From NCBI GenBank assembly GCA_965217205.1, contig OZ244254.1, positions 1,922,001 to 1,986,000 on the forward strand: 64,000 nt of DNA. Direction: 5' to 3'. The stretch's first letter is position 1. Every line of letters starts with the position of its first letter. The notes beneath the pieces were generated by a model. The model was given only the letters and a program-made list of their open reading frames with translations. It searched no databases and was not told the DNA's origin. Below, one piece after another: positions 43,451 to 52,278 of the stretch. A program made the translations under genes and the position numbers. Source of the DNA: Maricaulis sp947259345. Lineage in GTDB: Bacteria; Pseudomonadota; Alphaproteobacteria; Caulobacterales; Maricaulaceae.

Positions 43451-44894
43451 GGGCAGCCTCCCTTTGCGCGAGCGCTGCGCGCCCCTGATCGCGATCATCG
43501 AATGGATGCACGACGCCGGCGATTGTCTGGCCGGTCTCATGGCCCTTACCGGCGATCAACAAGCAGTCGCCTGCGCGCAACATTGATACACCCTGGCGAA
43601 TGGCTTCGGCCCGGTCCGCAATTTCCTCGGCGTCCGGACAGCCCTTGAGGACAGCCCTGCGGATGGCGGCGGGATCCTCCGAGCGCGGATTATCGTCCGT
43701 CACGATGACATGATCGGCCTGATTGGCCGCGATCACCCCCATCTTGGCGCGCTTGGAAGCGTCGCGATCGCCCCCGCACCCGAAAACAACAATGACCCGA
43801 CCGCGCGTATGCGGACGCGCTGCACGGAGCAATTTATCCAACCCGTCCGGTGTGTGGGCATAATCGACAAGCACCGGCGCTGCCTCGGCCGTTTCACCGA
43901 CCTTCTCGAGGCGGCCCGGCACGCCGCCCAGCGCCCCGAGGGTCGCCAGAACACAGGCCTCGTCAACACCATCGGACAGGGCAATGGCGGCCGCCCCGAG
44001 CGCGTTGAGAATCTGGAATTCACCAACCAGCGGAATATCGAGTGCGTGGTCGTGCCCTTTCCAGGCAAAGACAACGCTCTGGCTGGCCGGGCGCGGGGTA
44101 ATCTCGCGAATAGTCAGATCCCTGCCGCGCCAGCCCATGGTGAGGACGTCCAGACCACGCTCGCGCGCCGCACTGGCCATCTTGTCGCCCCACTCGCTGT
44201 CGACATTGATCACGGCGCGACCATTGGCTGGCAAGCGCTCTGTGAAGAGCTTTAATTTGGATGCGAAGTAATCGGCGAAGTCCGGGTGATAGTCGAGATG
44301 ATCCTGGGTCAGATTGGTAAAGGCGCCGACCGCCAGGCGCACGCCGTCCATGCGGTGTTGCTTAAGGCCGTGGCTGGAGGCTTCCATGCCCAGGTGGGTC
44401 ACCCCCTCGCCGGCCAGACGGTCCAGTGCGGCCTGCAGGGCAACAGCATCCGGCGTGGTGTAGCCGGTCACCTCGACCTGATCACCCCGGGTCACACCCA
44501 GCGTGCCCAGACAGGCCGCTTCGAGCCCGGCACCGGCCCAGATCTGGCGCAGGAATTCCACGGTCGAGCTTTTGCCATTCGTGCCTGTGATCGCGACAAT
44601 ATGCTCGGGCTGACGCGGATAGAAACGTGCCGCCATGCGCGCGAGAAGCGCGGCCGGTTCATCCACCGCGATTACCGGCACAGGCGCCTCGATTGGCGCG
44701 TCGGTCAGAATGGCTGCCGCGCCGGCTGCAAGCGCTTTCGGAATGAAATCACGGCCATGGACTTTCACACCCGGCAAGGCGGCAAAGACAAAGCCCGGCT
44801 CCACCTTGCGACTGTCCAGGGTCAGACCCCGGATTTCGATATGCCCCGCATCAACCGACAGGCCTTCTCCCGACAACAGCTCATCCAGGATCAC
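43443..44894 (-). CDS. murE: UDP-MurNAc-L-Ala-D-Glu--meso-diaminopimelate ligase
   Basis: 483 residues. Adds the third residue of the stem peptide. ATP loop GTNGKSSTVEFLRQIW, EASSHGLKQHRMDGV and NLTQDHLDYH are present. The DNPR motif (VTDDNPRSEDP) that selects meso-diaminopimelate over lysine is intact, so the organism has DAP-type wall. A GTG start shares GTGA with the ftsI stop. Confidence 0.97.
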   Translation of the reverse strand: MILDELLSGEGLSVDAGHIEIRGLTLDSRKVEPGFVFAALPGVKVHGRDFIPKALAAGAAAILTDAPIEAPVPVIAVDEPAALLARMAARFYPRQPEHIVAITGTNGKSSTVEFLRQIWAGAGLEAACLGTLGVTRGDQVEVTGYTTPDAVALQAALDRLAGEGVTHLGMEASSHGLKQHRMDGVRLAVGAFTNLTQDHLDYHPDFADYFASKLKLFTERLPANGRAVINVDSEWGDKMASAARERGLDVLTMGWRGRDLTIREITPRPASQSVVFAWKGHDHALDIPLVGEFQILNALGAAAIALSDGVDEACVLATLGALGGVPGRLEKVGETAEAAPVLVDYAHTPDGLDKLLRAARPHTRGRVIVVFGCGGDRDASKRAKMGVIAANQADHVIVTDDNPRSEDPAAIRRAVLKGCPDAEEIADRAEAIRQGVSMLRAGDCLLIAGKGHETGQTIAGVVHPFDDRDQGRAALAQREAARV

Positions 44895-46648
44895 GGGATC
44901 ATCTCCGGCATCAGGGCCGCGCGAACCAGGGCGGCGCGACCGACCGGGTCTTCATTCGACCGCTCGACCCCGAGGATGGGCGCGATCCGCGCCACGATCT
45001 CACCCACGGCCGGCGCCGCAACCCGACCACCGGTCGGGCGAAGATAGGTCGGTTCGGGCATTTGCGGTTCGTCGAGCAAGACCAGGATCGCATATTGTGG
45101 ATCATTGGCCGGGAAAACGGCCGAAAATGAGGAGAGAAGCCGACTGGTGTCATAGCCACCGCGCGTCGGCTTGTCGGCGGTACCCGTCTTGCCAGCGACC
45201 AGATAGCCCACCGCTTCGGCATTCCCGCCGGTTCCGCCCACCACATTCTCACGCATCAGGGCGAGGACATCGCGCGCCACATCGGACCGCATCACCCGCT
45301 CGCCCAGGATGGTTTCATCGGCAGCGACCGGCAAAAGCGTCGGCGGGACATAGATACCGTCATTGGCGATAGCCGCGAAGGCGGCGATCGTGGCGATCGG
45401 GCTGACCGCAATGCCGTGGCCATAGGAAATCGTGACGGTTTCGGTCGGCCCCCAATTGCGCGGCAGGAGCGGATCAGCACTTTCGGCCAGCTCGATCGGA
45501 GCGCGCTCCAGCAAGCGCAAATCACCGAGGAAGCCGCGCTGGGCCTCTGCGCCTACTTCCAGCGCCATATGCCCGGAGCCGATATTGGATGAGTGGGTGA
45601 AGATTTCCGGCACGGTCAGCCAGCGCTCTTCGCCGTGATAGTCGGAAATCTGATAGCCTCCGACCGAGAGCGGCGCGCGCGCATCATAGCGACTCTCCAT
45701 CGTCGCCGTGCGCTCTTCCAGGGCAACAGCGACCGTGAAGGCCTTGAAGGTCGAGCCCATTTCATAGACTGACTGGGCCGCGCGGTTGAGGCGCTCGCCA
45801 TTGCTGGCATCGGCGGGCCGGTTCGGGTCGAAGTCCGGCAGGGAGACCATGCCGAGGATTTCGCCGGTTTGGACATTCATCACGATGCCGGTCGCGGCGA
45901 GCGCCCGGTATTCGGTCATGCTGGCGCGCAGGACTTCATCAAGATGGAATTGCACGGCCATGTCGATGGACAAGGCGACCGGGCGACCATCCCCAGACAT
46001 CAGAGCACTGTCGAAAGCCCGCTCGGCACCGGCCAGCCCGTCCATGTCGCGATTGGTATAGCCGACGACATGCGAGGCCAGTCGACCGCGCGGATAGACA
46101 CGGCGCGGCTCGGAGCGGAACTCCAGACCCGGCAGACCGAGCGCGAACACAGCCTGACGCTGGCGTGGGGTGAGATTGCGCCGGACCCAGACAAAGCGGC
46201 GCCGCGAGTCGAGTTCCTCGGTCAGGGACGCAACATCAATATCCGGTAGGACCGTCGCCAGCATCTCGGCCGTTTCGGCTGCATCCCAGACCAGAGCCGG
46301 GTCGGCATAAAGCGAGTGGGTGTCCAGTGTCGTGGCCAGGACCTGGCCGGTCCGGTCAAACAGGTCGCCACGGCTTTGCGCTGCCACGGCCTGGCGATTT
46401 GGCGAGGCCGCGTCGGCCGATCCGGTGACCGCGACCTCCACCGCCCGGCCGCCCAGTATGGCAAATCCCAGGGCAAGCGAGAGTCCCATCACACGCAAAC
46501 GCCCGCGCGAGGATTCCATCGCGCGGGTTTCGTCACTCTCAATCCGGAGCAGGCGCGACATGTCCGCCGGCGCAGCTTCGGCCAGCGGTGGCGGGGCCAG
46601 GGTGCGCGCCTCGGCCGATACCTGTTTGCGGAACGGCCACAGACGCAT
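44891..46648 (-). CDS. ftsI: Septal peptidoglycan transpeptidase FtsI (PBP3)
   Basis: 585 residues. One N-terminal membrane helix (about 53-72), then the PBP dimerisation region and a C-terminal transpeptidase domain. Active-site motifs: S299-T-F-K302 for SxxK, HSSNIG for SxN and GKTGTADK for KTG. It cross-links septal peptidoglycan with FtsW. The ATG shares one base with the ftsL stop. Confidence 0.96.
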   Translation of the reverse strand: MRLWPFRKQVSAEARTLAPPPLAEAAPADMSRLLRIESDETRAMESSRGRLRVMGLSLALGFAILGGRAVEVAVTGSADAASPNRQAVAAQSRGDLFDRTGQVLATTLDTHSLYADPALVWDAAETAEMLATVLPDIDVASLTEELDSRRRFVWVRRNLTPRQRQAVFALGLPGLEFRSEPRRVYPRGRLASHVVGYTNRDMDGLAGAERAFDSALMSGDGRPVALSIDMAVQFHLDEVLRASMTEYRALAATGIVMNVQTGEILGMVSLPDFDPNRPADASNGERLNRAAQSVYEMGSTFKAFTVAVALEERTATMESRYDARAPLSVGGYQISDYHGEERWLTVPEIFTHSSNIGSGHMALEVGAEAQRGFLGDLRLLERAPIELAESADPLLPRNWGPTETVTISYGHGIAVSPIATIAAFAAIANDGIYVPPTLLPVAADETILGERVMRSDVARDVLALMRENVVGGTGGNAEAVGYLVAGKTGTADKPTRGGYDTSRLLSSFSAVFPANDPQYAILVLLDEPQMPEPTYLRPTGGRVAAPAVGEIVARIAPILGVERSNEDPVGRAALVRAALMPEMIP

Positions 46649-47031
46649 CAGTCCGGACCTCCCACCTGAGTAGGCTCCGCCATCGCGATAGCGCCCTCCT
46701 CCTGGCGAACCAGGGTCTGGTCGCGGCGCACGCCCTCTTCTTCGGGGCGGGCATCGGCGAGCAGCGGCAGATCGCTCAAGGCAACCTCCCGGGACGGATC
46801 CAGAGGTTCAAAACCGAGATAGCGGCGGGCCAGGGCGCGCAGGCGCTCCGGGTCTTCCAGATGGGCGATCTCGACATTGAGCACATTGATCTGGCGACGC
46901 TCCTCGACGAGCTGGGCCTGGATATCCTCAAGACGTTCCTGCGAGCTCTTCGCCTCGGCCTTGGCGATGTAGAGCGCGACCGCCAGAGCTGCGGCAACGA
47001 CGAACGCAATCGCATTGAGCGTGCGGATCAT
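46648..47031 (-). CDS. ftsL: Cell division protein FtsL
   Basis: 127 residues with one N-terminal membrane helix (LNAIAFVVAAALAVALYIA) followed by a coiled coil (EERRQINVLNVEIAHLEDPERLRALA), the FtsL layout. It recruits and activates FtsW/FtsI together with FtsB and FtsQ. Sequence is poorly conserved in general; the call rests on layout and position between rsmH and ftsI. The start overlaps rsmH by ATGA. Confidence 0.9.
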   Translation of the reverse strand: MIRTLNAIAFVVAAALAVALYIAKAEAKSSQERLEDIQAQLVEERRQINVLNVEIAHLEDPERLRALARRYLGFEPLDPSREVALSDLPLLADARPEEEGVRRDQTLVRQEEGAIAMAEPTQVGGPD

Positions 47032-48032
47032 AGCGCGGCCTCCAGACGGGCAAGCGGAACAATACTCGTGTGAAGCGACGGCCCGTCAGTCCAGGCAGGC
47101 GCTTCGGTTCGGGTGGCCGCGCGAAGCTTGGCAGAGCGGGCCCGCGGATTATCCGCCGCTTCCTCATCACTGGCCGCCACGGCGCGCCGGGTCAGCAGGG
47201 AGAAGCTCGGCGCGGGTCCGGTTTCAACCGCCGGCTCGTGGCGCGAACCACCGCCTCCGGCCAGGCCGGCACGGCCTCGCAGGAAGGTCTTGACCATGCG
47301 GTCTTCCAGTGAATGGAAGGTAACCACGACAAGCCGCCCCAGCGGGGTCAGCAGCTGCTCGGCAGCCTCCAGCGCGCGGGCCAATTCGCCAAGCTCGTCA
47401 TTGACGAAAATCCGCAGCGCCTGGAAGACTTTTGTGGCGGGGTGAATCTTTGAGTGTTTTCCGCCGGTTGCACGGGCAACGATTTCAGCGAGCCGGTCCG
47501 TCGTCTCGATTTTCGCCTCGGCGCGCGCCGTGCAGATGAATTTCGCGATCCGGCGCGAGCGGCGCTCTTCGCCGTATACATAAAATATATCGGCGAGCTC
47601 GGACTCCTTGAGACGGTTCACCGCATCGGCGGCGCTCGGCCCGTCAGCCGCCATGCGCATGTCCAGCGGACCCTTGCGCATGAAGGAGAAACCGCGCTCG
47701 GCCTGGTCGATCTGCATCGAGGACACGCCGATATCCAGAACAATCCCGTCAACAGCCTCAATCCCACGCGAAGCCAGCACCTCGCCCATGGCCGAGAACG
47801 GCGCCTCCGCGAAGGAGAAACGCCCGCCGGACGCCTGGACGAGCTGGGTGGCCGCCGGCTGGACGGCCGGGTCGCGGTCAATGCCGATCAGCTTGCAGTC
47901 CGCCGCCGACAGGATGCCGCGCGAATAGCCACCGGCACCAAATGTGCCGTCAACATACAAGGCCCCGGCGCGCGGCTCGAGCGCGTGCAGGACCTCATCG
48001 AGCATGACCGGAATGTGCGGGGCGACGCTCAT
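47028..48032 (-). CDS. rsmH: 16S rRNA (cytosine(1402)-N(4))-methyltransferase
   Basis: 334 residues. SAM-dependent methylation of C1402 in 16S rRNA. Opening HIPVMLDEVLHALEPRAGALYVDGTFGAGGYSRGIL is the family signature with the SAM loop; FSFAEAPFSAMGEVL, DIGVSSMQIDQAERGFSF and LRIFVNDELGELARALEA follow. The ATG at 48032 shares one base with the mraZ stop; a GTG one codon earlier is an alternative. Confidence 0.97.
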   Translation of the reverse strand: MSVAPHIPVMLDEVLHALEPRAGALYVDGTFGAGGYSRGILSAADCKLIGIDRDPAVQPAATQLVQASGGRFSFAEAPFSAMGEVLASRGIEAVDGIVLDIGVSSMQIDQAERGFSFMRKGPLDMRMAADGPSAADAVNRLKESELADIFYVYGEERRSRRIAKFICTARAEAKIETTDRLAEIVARATGGKHSKIHPATKVFQALRIFVNDELGELARALEAAEQLLTPLGRLVVVTFHSLEDRMVKTFLRGRAGLAGGGGSRHEPAVETGPAPSFSLLTRRAVAASDEEAADNPRARSAKLRAATRTEAPAWTDGPSLHTSIVPLARLEAAL

Positions 48033-48490
48033 CACACACCTCCCGGACGCGGCGGAAGTTTCAGAGACCGCTTGTTGTCGCGAGCAAAATTGCGGGCATT
48101 GGCCTTGCGCTCGGCCAGACGCTCCGGATCCCAGATCTCGAAGCGGGCACCCAGACCAACGAAAGCCGCCTTGCCGCTCAGCCCGGCATGCTCGATCAGG
48201 TCTTTCGGAAGGCTGACCCGTCCGGTGCCGTCAAAGGCCAGACCGCGCGTGTCACCGAAAATGGTCTGCTCGAAGGCAGCGCGGGCGTCGTCATAGGGAT
48301 CCATCTCCTCCATGAGCGCCAGATAGCGGTCGAGCAGCGCCTGCCCGCCACCTTCCAGATAGCCGCCCTCGAAGGACGGCCAGACGAAAATCTTCTCTTC
48401 GGGGTCATTCTTGACGACCGCGCGGAAGCCGGCGGGAACGGAAACCCGCCCCTTCGCATCCACACCATTGATCGTCGTTGACAGAAACAC
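48032..48490 (-). CDS. mraZ: Transcriptional regulator MraZ
   Basis: 152 residues, two AbrB-like SpoVT domains: FLSTTINGVDAKGRVSVPAGFR and GLAFDGTGRVSLPKDL. MraZ binds TGGG repeats before its own operon and represses it in E. coli. The GTG at 48490 is chosen because family proteins begin MFLST; an ATG at 48511 would add seven residues. It is the first protein gene of the cluster, with three TGGG repeats 47 bases upstream. Confidence 0.94.
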   Translation of the reverse strand: MFLSTTINGVDAKGRVSVPAGFRAVVKNDPEEKIFVWPSFEGGYLEGGGQALLDRYLALMEEMDPYDDARAAFEQTIFGDTRGLAFDGTGRVSLPKDLIEHAGLSGKAAFVGLGARFEIWDPERLAERKANARNFARDNKRSLKLPPRPGGV

Positions 48491-48536
48491 GCGGCAAACC
48501 CCCAGAGCCATGAGACCCGTCCCTCATGGTTAACGA

Positions 48537-48560
48537 TGGGATAACATGGGATCAGATGGG
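48537..48560. promoter_or_regulatory. MraZ box (TGGG direct repeats)
   Basis: Three TGGGA units begin at 48537, 48547 and 48557, exactly ten bases apart, on the plus strand, i.e. opposite to the mraZ coding strand. TGGGN repeats with this period are the known binding site of MraZ in E. coli. A fourth TGGG at 48574 is out of register. Confidence 0.75.
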
Positions 48561-48631
48561 AAACAATGACGAATGGGCCGTTTTTCATGGATTAGCGCGC
48601 CTCTAGAAGTATTCGAATATGAGAAAAACAA

Positions 48632-48646
48632 GAACAGGAAGAGAAC
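48632..48646. promoter_or_regulatory. LexA-like direct repeat upstream of mraZ
   Basis: GAAC-AGGAAGA-GAAC fits the alphaproteobacterial LexA operator and lies about 142 bases before the mraZ start. Roughly one such match would be expected by chance in the whole window, but far fewer in its small intergenic fraction. Confidence 0.4.
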
Positions 48647-48886
48647 ATTAAGTTAATATCCACAGGCTCCGGAATGGCTGAGCCTTGGAATCTCGGGATT
48701 TACGGGAAAAGTGGGGATTGTTTCCGGAATGGCAAAAGCGGTCGCTTTGCGAGACCAGATCGGACCCCATCCGCGGTCAGACCGCACTGAAGACCGGATT
48801 GATGCCGGATTGGAAATGACGCCTGACAACGCTTGCGTCCCGACCATGCATCCGCCGGCCATCTCGTCGCCTTGCTTCGGAAAAAT

Positions 48887-49275
48887 GATCAGGCGGCCTG
48901 TAAGCCGGGTCCTGTCCCCCGGACGAGCCGGGGCGACGGTCATTCATCTGCGATCGTGCTTGCACACGACCTGTTGCGACCTACCCGGACAGCATGCGGA
49001 GGCGCACGTGCAGCCCGAAAGCTGCGGCCTGTCCCTATTCGGTCTTGCTCCAGGTGGGGCTTGCCTAGCCCTCTTCCTTGCGGTCGAGGCGGTGCGCTCT
49101 TACCGCACCGTTTCACCCTTGCCTGACCCGAAGGTCCGGCGGTCTGTTCTCTGCTGCGCTTTCCCTGGGGTCACCCCCGCCGGACGCTATCCGGCACCTT
49201 GCCTCCGTGGAGCCCGGACTTTCCTCGACAACACCGTTTCCGGCCCAGTTGCCGCGACCGCCCAGCCACCTGATC
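48887..49275 (-). ncRNA. rnpB: RNase P RNA (M1 RNA)
   Basis: Catalytic RNA of RNase P, which matures tRNA 5' ends. The minus strand contains the universal GAGGAAAGTCCGGGCTCC near the 5' end and GGCTTACAGGCC near the 3' end. The ends are set by helix P1: the first 11 bases GATCAGGTGGC pair with the last 11 bases GCCGCCTGATC with one G-U wobble. ATTTTT follows immediately and would end the transcript. About 389 bases, a usual size for type A RNase P RNA. Confidence 0.93.
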
Positions 49276-49281
49276 GCCGCC

Positions 49282-49310
49282 TAGATCGGTCAGACCGGGC
49301 CTAGCGTCAA
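49282..49310 (-). promoter_or_regulatory. Probable rnpB promoter
   Basis: TTGACG (minus strand, 49310-49305) followed after 17 bases by GATCTA places the start site at about 49275, which agrees with the 5' end deduced from helix P1. TTGACGC also matches the -35 consensus described for Caulobacter housekeeping promoters. The -35 overlaps the stop codon of the amidase gene. Confidence 0.5.
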
Positions 49311-49999
49311 GAGCGCTCCGCCAGCGCCGCTATGAGGGCGCGGGTTTCGCGGTCGGCCTTGCCATCGACGAGCGCCGGTCGCCAACGCCGCTGAAAAGCC
49401 TCGATCACAGCGTCCAGCCCGGCGTCGAGCGAATAGCCAATTGCCTCAAGGCCCGCCGCGACATCCTCAACCGGCTCACCCGTTTGCGGGGCCGGCAGGG
49501 CGCATCCGGCCGCGGCCAGAAGCGCCCAGGGGAAATGCTCGCCCGGGTCCTGCTTGCGACCCGGCGCCACGTCCGAATGGCCAATCACGCACTCGGGGCC
49601 CAGCTCATGCCGCGTCATCAGATCACCCACGAGCGCGACAAGCCGGTCGATCTGAATGGTCGGATAGGCCGGCAGCGCGAAATCATGCCCGCCATTGACG
49701 ATCTCAATGCCGATCGAGGCCGAATTCACATCGCTCTCGCCCCGCCAGCTCGCGACGCCGGCATGCCAGGCGCGCTTGCCCTCACTGACCAGCTGCAGGA
49801 TCTGGCCGTCCTCGCGGATCACGTAATGGGCGCTCACCTGGGCCGCGCGGTCACACAGTCGCTCGATCGCCACAGGCCCGTTCTCCATGCCAGTATAGTG
49901 CAGCAGGATCAGGCTGATCGGCGTTTTGCGGTCATTGAAGTTCGGCGACGGAGCCGCGATCACATCGAGGCCCGTCTCCGCATTCACATCCAGAATCAC
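49307..49999 (-). CDS. N-acetylmuramoyl-L-alanine amidase (AmpD-like) with PG-binding domain
   Basis: 230 residues. Amidase_2 fold with zinc ligands in LILLHYTGM (first His) and CVIGHSDVAPGRKQDPG (second His and Asp/Lys region), plus SAHYVIREDGQI and NSASIGIEIVNGG, as in AmpD/AmiD. A degenerate PG_binding_1 domain forms the last about 55 residues. No signal peptide is seen, so a cytosolic muropeptide-recycling role like AmpD fits best. A GTG start shares GTGA with the EamA transporter stop. Confidence 0.88.
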   Translation of the reverse strand: MILDVNAETGLDVIAAPSPNFNDRKTPISLILLHYTGMENGPVAIERLCDRAAQVSAHYVIREDGQILQLVSEGKRAWHAGVASWRGESDVNSASIGIEIVNGGHDFALPAYPTIQIDRLVALVGDLMTRHELGPECVIGHSDVAPGRKQDPGEHFPWALLAAAGCALPAPQTGEPVEDVAAGLEAIGYSLDAGLDAVIEAFQRRWRPALVDGKADRETRALIAALAERS

Positions 50000-50910
50000 A
50001 GGGTCTTCTCCCGCGCCAGCGCAGCGGCCGGCAGTTTGCGGTTTTGCCGGAGAGCAATGATGCCGACCCCGACCAGGGTCAGACCGCCCCCGACGAAGAG
50101 GCGCCAGCCCATCGGATCGCCGGTCAGGAGAATGCCCGAAATGACACCCACCAGGGGTGCCAGCAGCGTGATGGGGGCGATGAGGGTCGCATCATAACGC
50201 TTGAGCAGGTTGTAGAACACGCCATGCCCGAAAATATTCACAAGCACGACGGTGATCAGGAGGGCGAGGCCAAAGGCCCAGCCACCGGACACCACGCCGG
50301 CCATCTGGTTGCTCTCGAACGTCAGGGAGAGCAGAAGGAGGGGCGGCCAGGAGATGAGCCCGATCCAGGCCTGCATGCGGATGGAGTCCATCGGCAGGCG
50401 CTTGACCAGGATCATGCCGACCGAGGCCACAAAGGCCGCGCCGACACCCAGGAGCATGCCGATCGACATGTCGGCCTCACCGGGATTGAAGATCACCAGG
50501 AGCACGCCGGCCAGGGCCAGCGTCATGCCGGCGATCCGCGGCAGACCGACCGTCTCCTTGAGGAAAATGACGGACAGGATGGTGGCAAAGGGCACACCCA
50601 TCTGAACGGCGATCGCCATGCCCGAGGGTGTCGCCCAACGCATGCCGAGGAACATCAGCGCGTATTGCAGCGCCCCCATGCACAAAGCCACACCGATCAT
50701 GGTCTTGATGTCGGTCGGCCGCGGCCTCAGCCAGGGGGCGAGGAAGGCGTAAAGCAGCGCAAAGCGCAGGAAGGCGAAAAAGATCGGCGGCACGCCATCA
50801 AAGCCGGGAATCCACCCGGGCGCACCGGTGACCGCAAACTTCGCCACCACGAAGTTGAAGCCCCAGACGATGCAGACCGCAACGAGAAGAAGAAAGTCCT
50901 TGAGACGCAT
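49996..50910 (-). CDS. EamA/DMT superfamily transporter
   Basis: 304 residues, ten membrane helices in two EamA repeats (about 5-135 and 150-290). The opening LLLVAVCIVWGFNFVVAKFAV is the typical EamA first helix. Members export amino acids, metabolites or drugs; the substrate here is unknown. It is upstream of, and overlaps, the AmpD-like amidase gene by four bases, so the pair is translationally coupled and could share a role in cell-wall fragment handling. Confidence 0.88.
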   Translation of the reverse strand: MRLKDFLLLVAVCIVWGFNFVVAKFAVTGAPGWIPGFDGVPPIFFAFLRFALLYAFLAPWLRPRPTDIKTMIGVALCMGALQYALMFLGMRWATPSGMAIAVQMGVPFATILSVIFLKETVGLPRIAGMTLALAGVLLVIFNPGEADMSIGMLLGVGAAFVASVGMILVKRLPMDSIRMQAWIGLISWPPLLLLSLTFESNQMAGVVSGGWAFGLALLITVVLVNIFGHGVFYNLLKRYDATLIAPITLLAPLVGVISGILLTGDPMGWRLFVGGGLTLVGVGIIALRQNRKLPAAALAREKTL

Positions 50911-50949
50911 ACCGCAGTCTGGGATGCGCCGGTCACAGGCCGCAAGGCC

Positions 50950-52185
50950 TTATTGTGCATGACCGAAATGTGCATCGAGAAAGGCGAGGAAGGCCTCCCA
51001 GTCCGACGGTTGCACGCCGTGCAGGCCACGGCGCATGAAAACAGCTATATCGGCCTCGGGATCGAAGGCGCCGAGACGGTCCTGTCGCAGGCCGTCCGAG
51101 CCATAAAGCGCATAGACCGGATTGGCACCGATGCCCGCGCGATAACTGCCCTGCGGGTCGGACCAGGCATCGCGCCAGCCACCACCGATCAGCAAGGGCC
51201 GCGGCGCCATCAGCGCGATCAGCTGGTGCTGGTCAATCGGGATGGCCGCTTCGTTCCCGGCATAGCCGGCATAGGTCTCATTGAACCAGTAGGGATAGGT
51301 CTCGGTGATCTGTTCGACACTCTCGCCGACTTCGCTGCGGGTCAGGGTGGTACCGCCCGTGCCCGCCTGATGGGCCAGGACCAGATCGATGCGCGGATCG
51401 AAGGCTGCCGCCACGAGAGCAGATTTGGCATTGCGGGAATGCCCCCAGACCGCCATTCGTTCCGCATCAAAGCGCGGATCGCTCTCGAGCGCGTCAATCA
51501 CCCGGGCATAGCCCCAGGCCCAGGCGATGATGGCACCGCTCTCGCGGCCCTCCATCAGCACATCCAGCGCTGGCGGCGCCCCGGTCGGATTGTCCGGCAC
51601 AATGTCCCCGGGATGGAGGAAGGCCAGCGCATAGCCGCGATCGAGGATCTGCTGCATCGGCGGCTCGGCAATATGGCGACCGAAGATCGACGTCATCAGT
51701 GCGCTTTCCCATCCGCCGGCCTGGCCGCACTCACGGGCGGACGGATTGACCGGTGGCGACAGGTCGAAGCTGCCGCCAAAGGCCGTGCGCGTGCCGCAGA
51801 AAGTCTGCATGATGATGACCGGCAAGGGCTCGCTGGCACCGGCGGGCATGAGCACGACAAGATGTGTGTCCATCGGGCCGAGATCGAGATCCCACTCTTC
51901 CAGTCGCCCGCGCCCGTCGAAAGCCGACGCATCGACCACGCGACGTTCGGTGACCTGAGCCGGCGCGTCACCGGGCCAGGCGCCATAGACCTCGGCTTCA
52001 AACCGGGCGAGCAGATCGGCGCGACCAGCTTCCCAGCCAGCACGGGTCAGCGGCTCGGCATCAATGGCGGGCATCGCCGGCGGACCGGAATTCTCCGTCG
52101 CCACGCGCGGCAGGACCATCGACACGCAGCCGACGAGCATCATCGGCAAGGTGATGCCAATGAGAAACAGGGAGGCACGGATCAT
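50950..52185 (-). CDS. CE15-like (glucuronoyl esterase family) lipoprotein
   Basis: 411 residues with a lipobox (MLVGC). An alpha/beta hydrolase with family CE15 traits: WGHSRNAKSALVAAAFDPRI with the nucleophile Ser, HQAGTGGTTLTRSEVGESVEQI, YPYWFNETYAGYAGNE, DQHQLIALMAPRPLLI, and a late HG (RRGLHGVQPSDW) for the catalytic His. In the family such enzymes cleave esters between glucuronic acid and lignin or other partners. Substrate here inferred only. Confidence 0.78.
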   Translation of the reverse strand: MIRASLFLIGITLPMMLVGCVSMVLPRVATENSGPPAMPAIDAEPLTRAGWEAGRADLLARFEAEVYGAWPGDAPAQVTERRVVDASAFDGRGRLEEWDLDLGPMDTHLVVLMPAGASEPLPVIIMQTFCGTRTAFGGSFDLSPPVNPSARECGQAGGWESALMTSIFGRHIAEPPMQQILDRGYALAFLHPGDIVPDNPTGAPPALDVLMEGRESGAIIAWAWGYARVIDALESDPRFDAERMAVWGHSRNAKSALVAAAFDPRIDLVLAHQAGTGGTTLTRSEVGESVEQITETYPYWFNETYAGYAGNEAAIPIDQHQLIALMAPRPLLIGGGWRDAWSDPQGSYRAGIGANPVYALYGSDGLRQDRLGAFDPEADIAVFMRRGLHGVQPSDWEAFLAFLDAHFGHAQ

Positions 52186-52278
52186 GAAAACCAGTCATCC
52201 AAAAGGTTGAGCATCGGGCGAGCCTAGACGCAGCCGCCGGGTCGCCCAATCACAATCTTGTGCATGAATGCAAGGGAG

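Larger units (their letters stand above)
48491..48886 (-). promoter_or_regulatory. Leader and promoter region of the dcw cluster
   Basis: About 395 bases between rnpB and mraZ with no credible gene. It holds the TGGG repeats (MraZ box) and a LexA-like direct repeat, both annotated separately. An AT-rich stretch (about 48600-48660) is the likely promoter zone. TTAAGTTAA occurs at 48648-48656 but does not have CtrA spacing. Confidence 0.6.

Noticed and set aside
48648..48656. TTAAGTTAA before mraZ as a CtrA site
   Set aside because: The two TTAA halves are one base apart instead of seven, so it does not fit the CtrA consensus.
48653..48943. Open frames overlapping the 3' part of rnpB
   Set aside because: They overlap a conserved structural RNA, have no good ribosome binding site and encode no recognisable protein.
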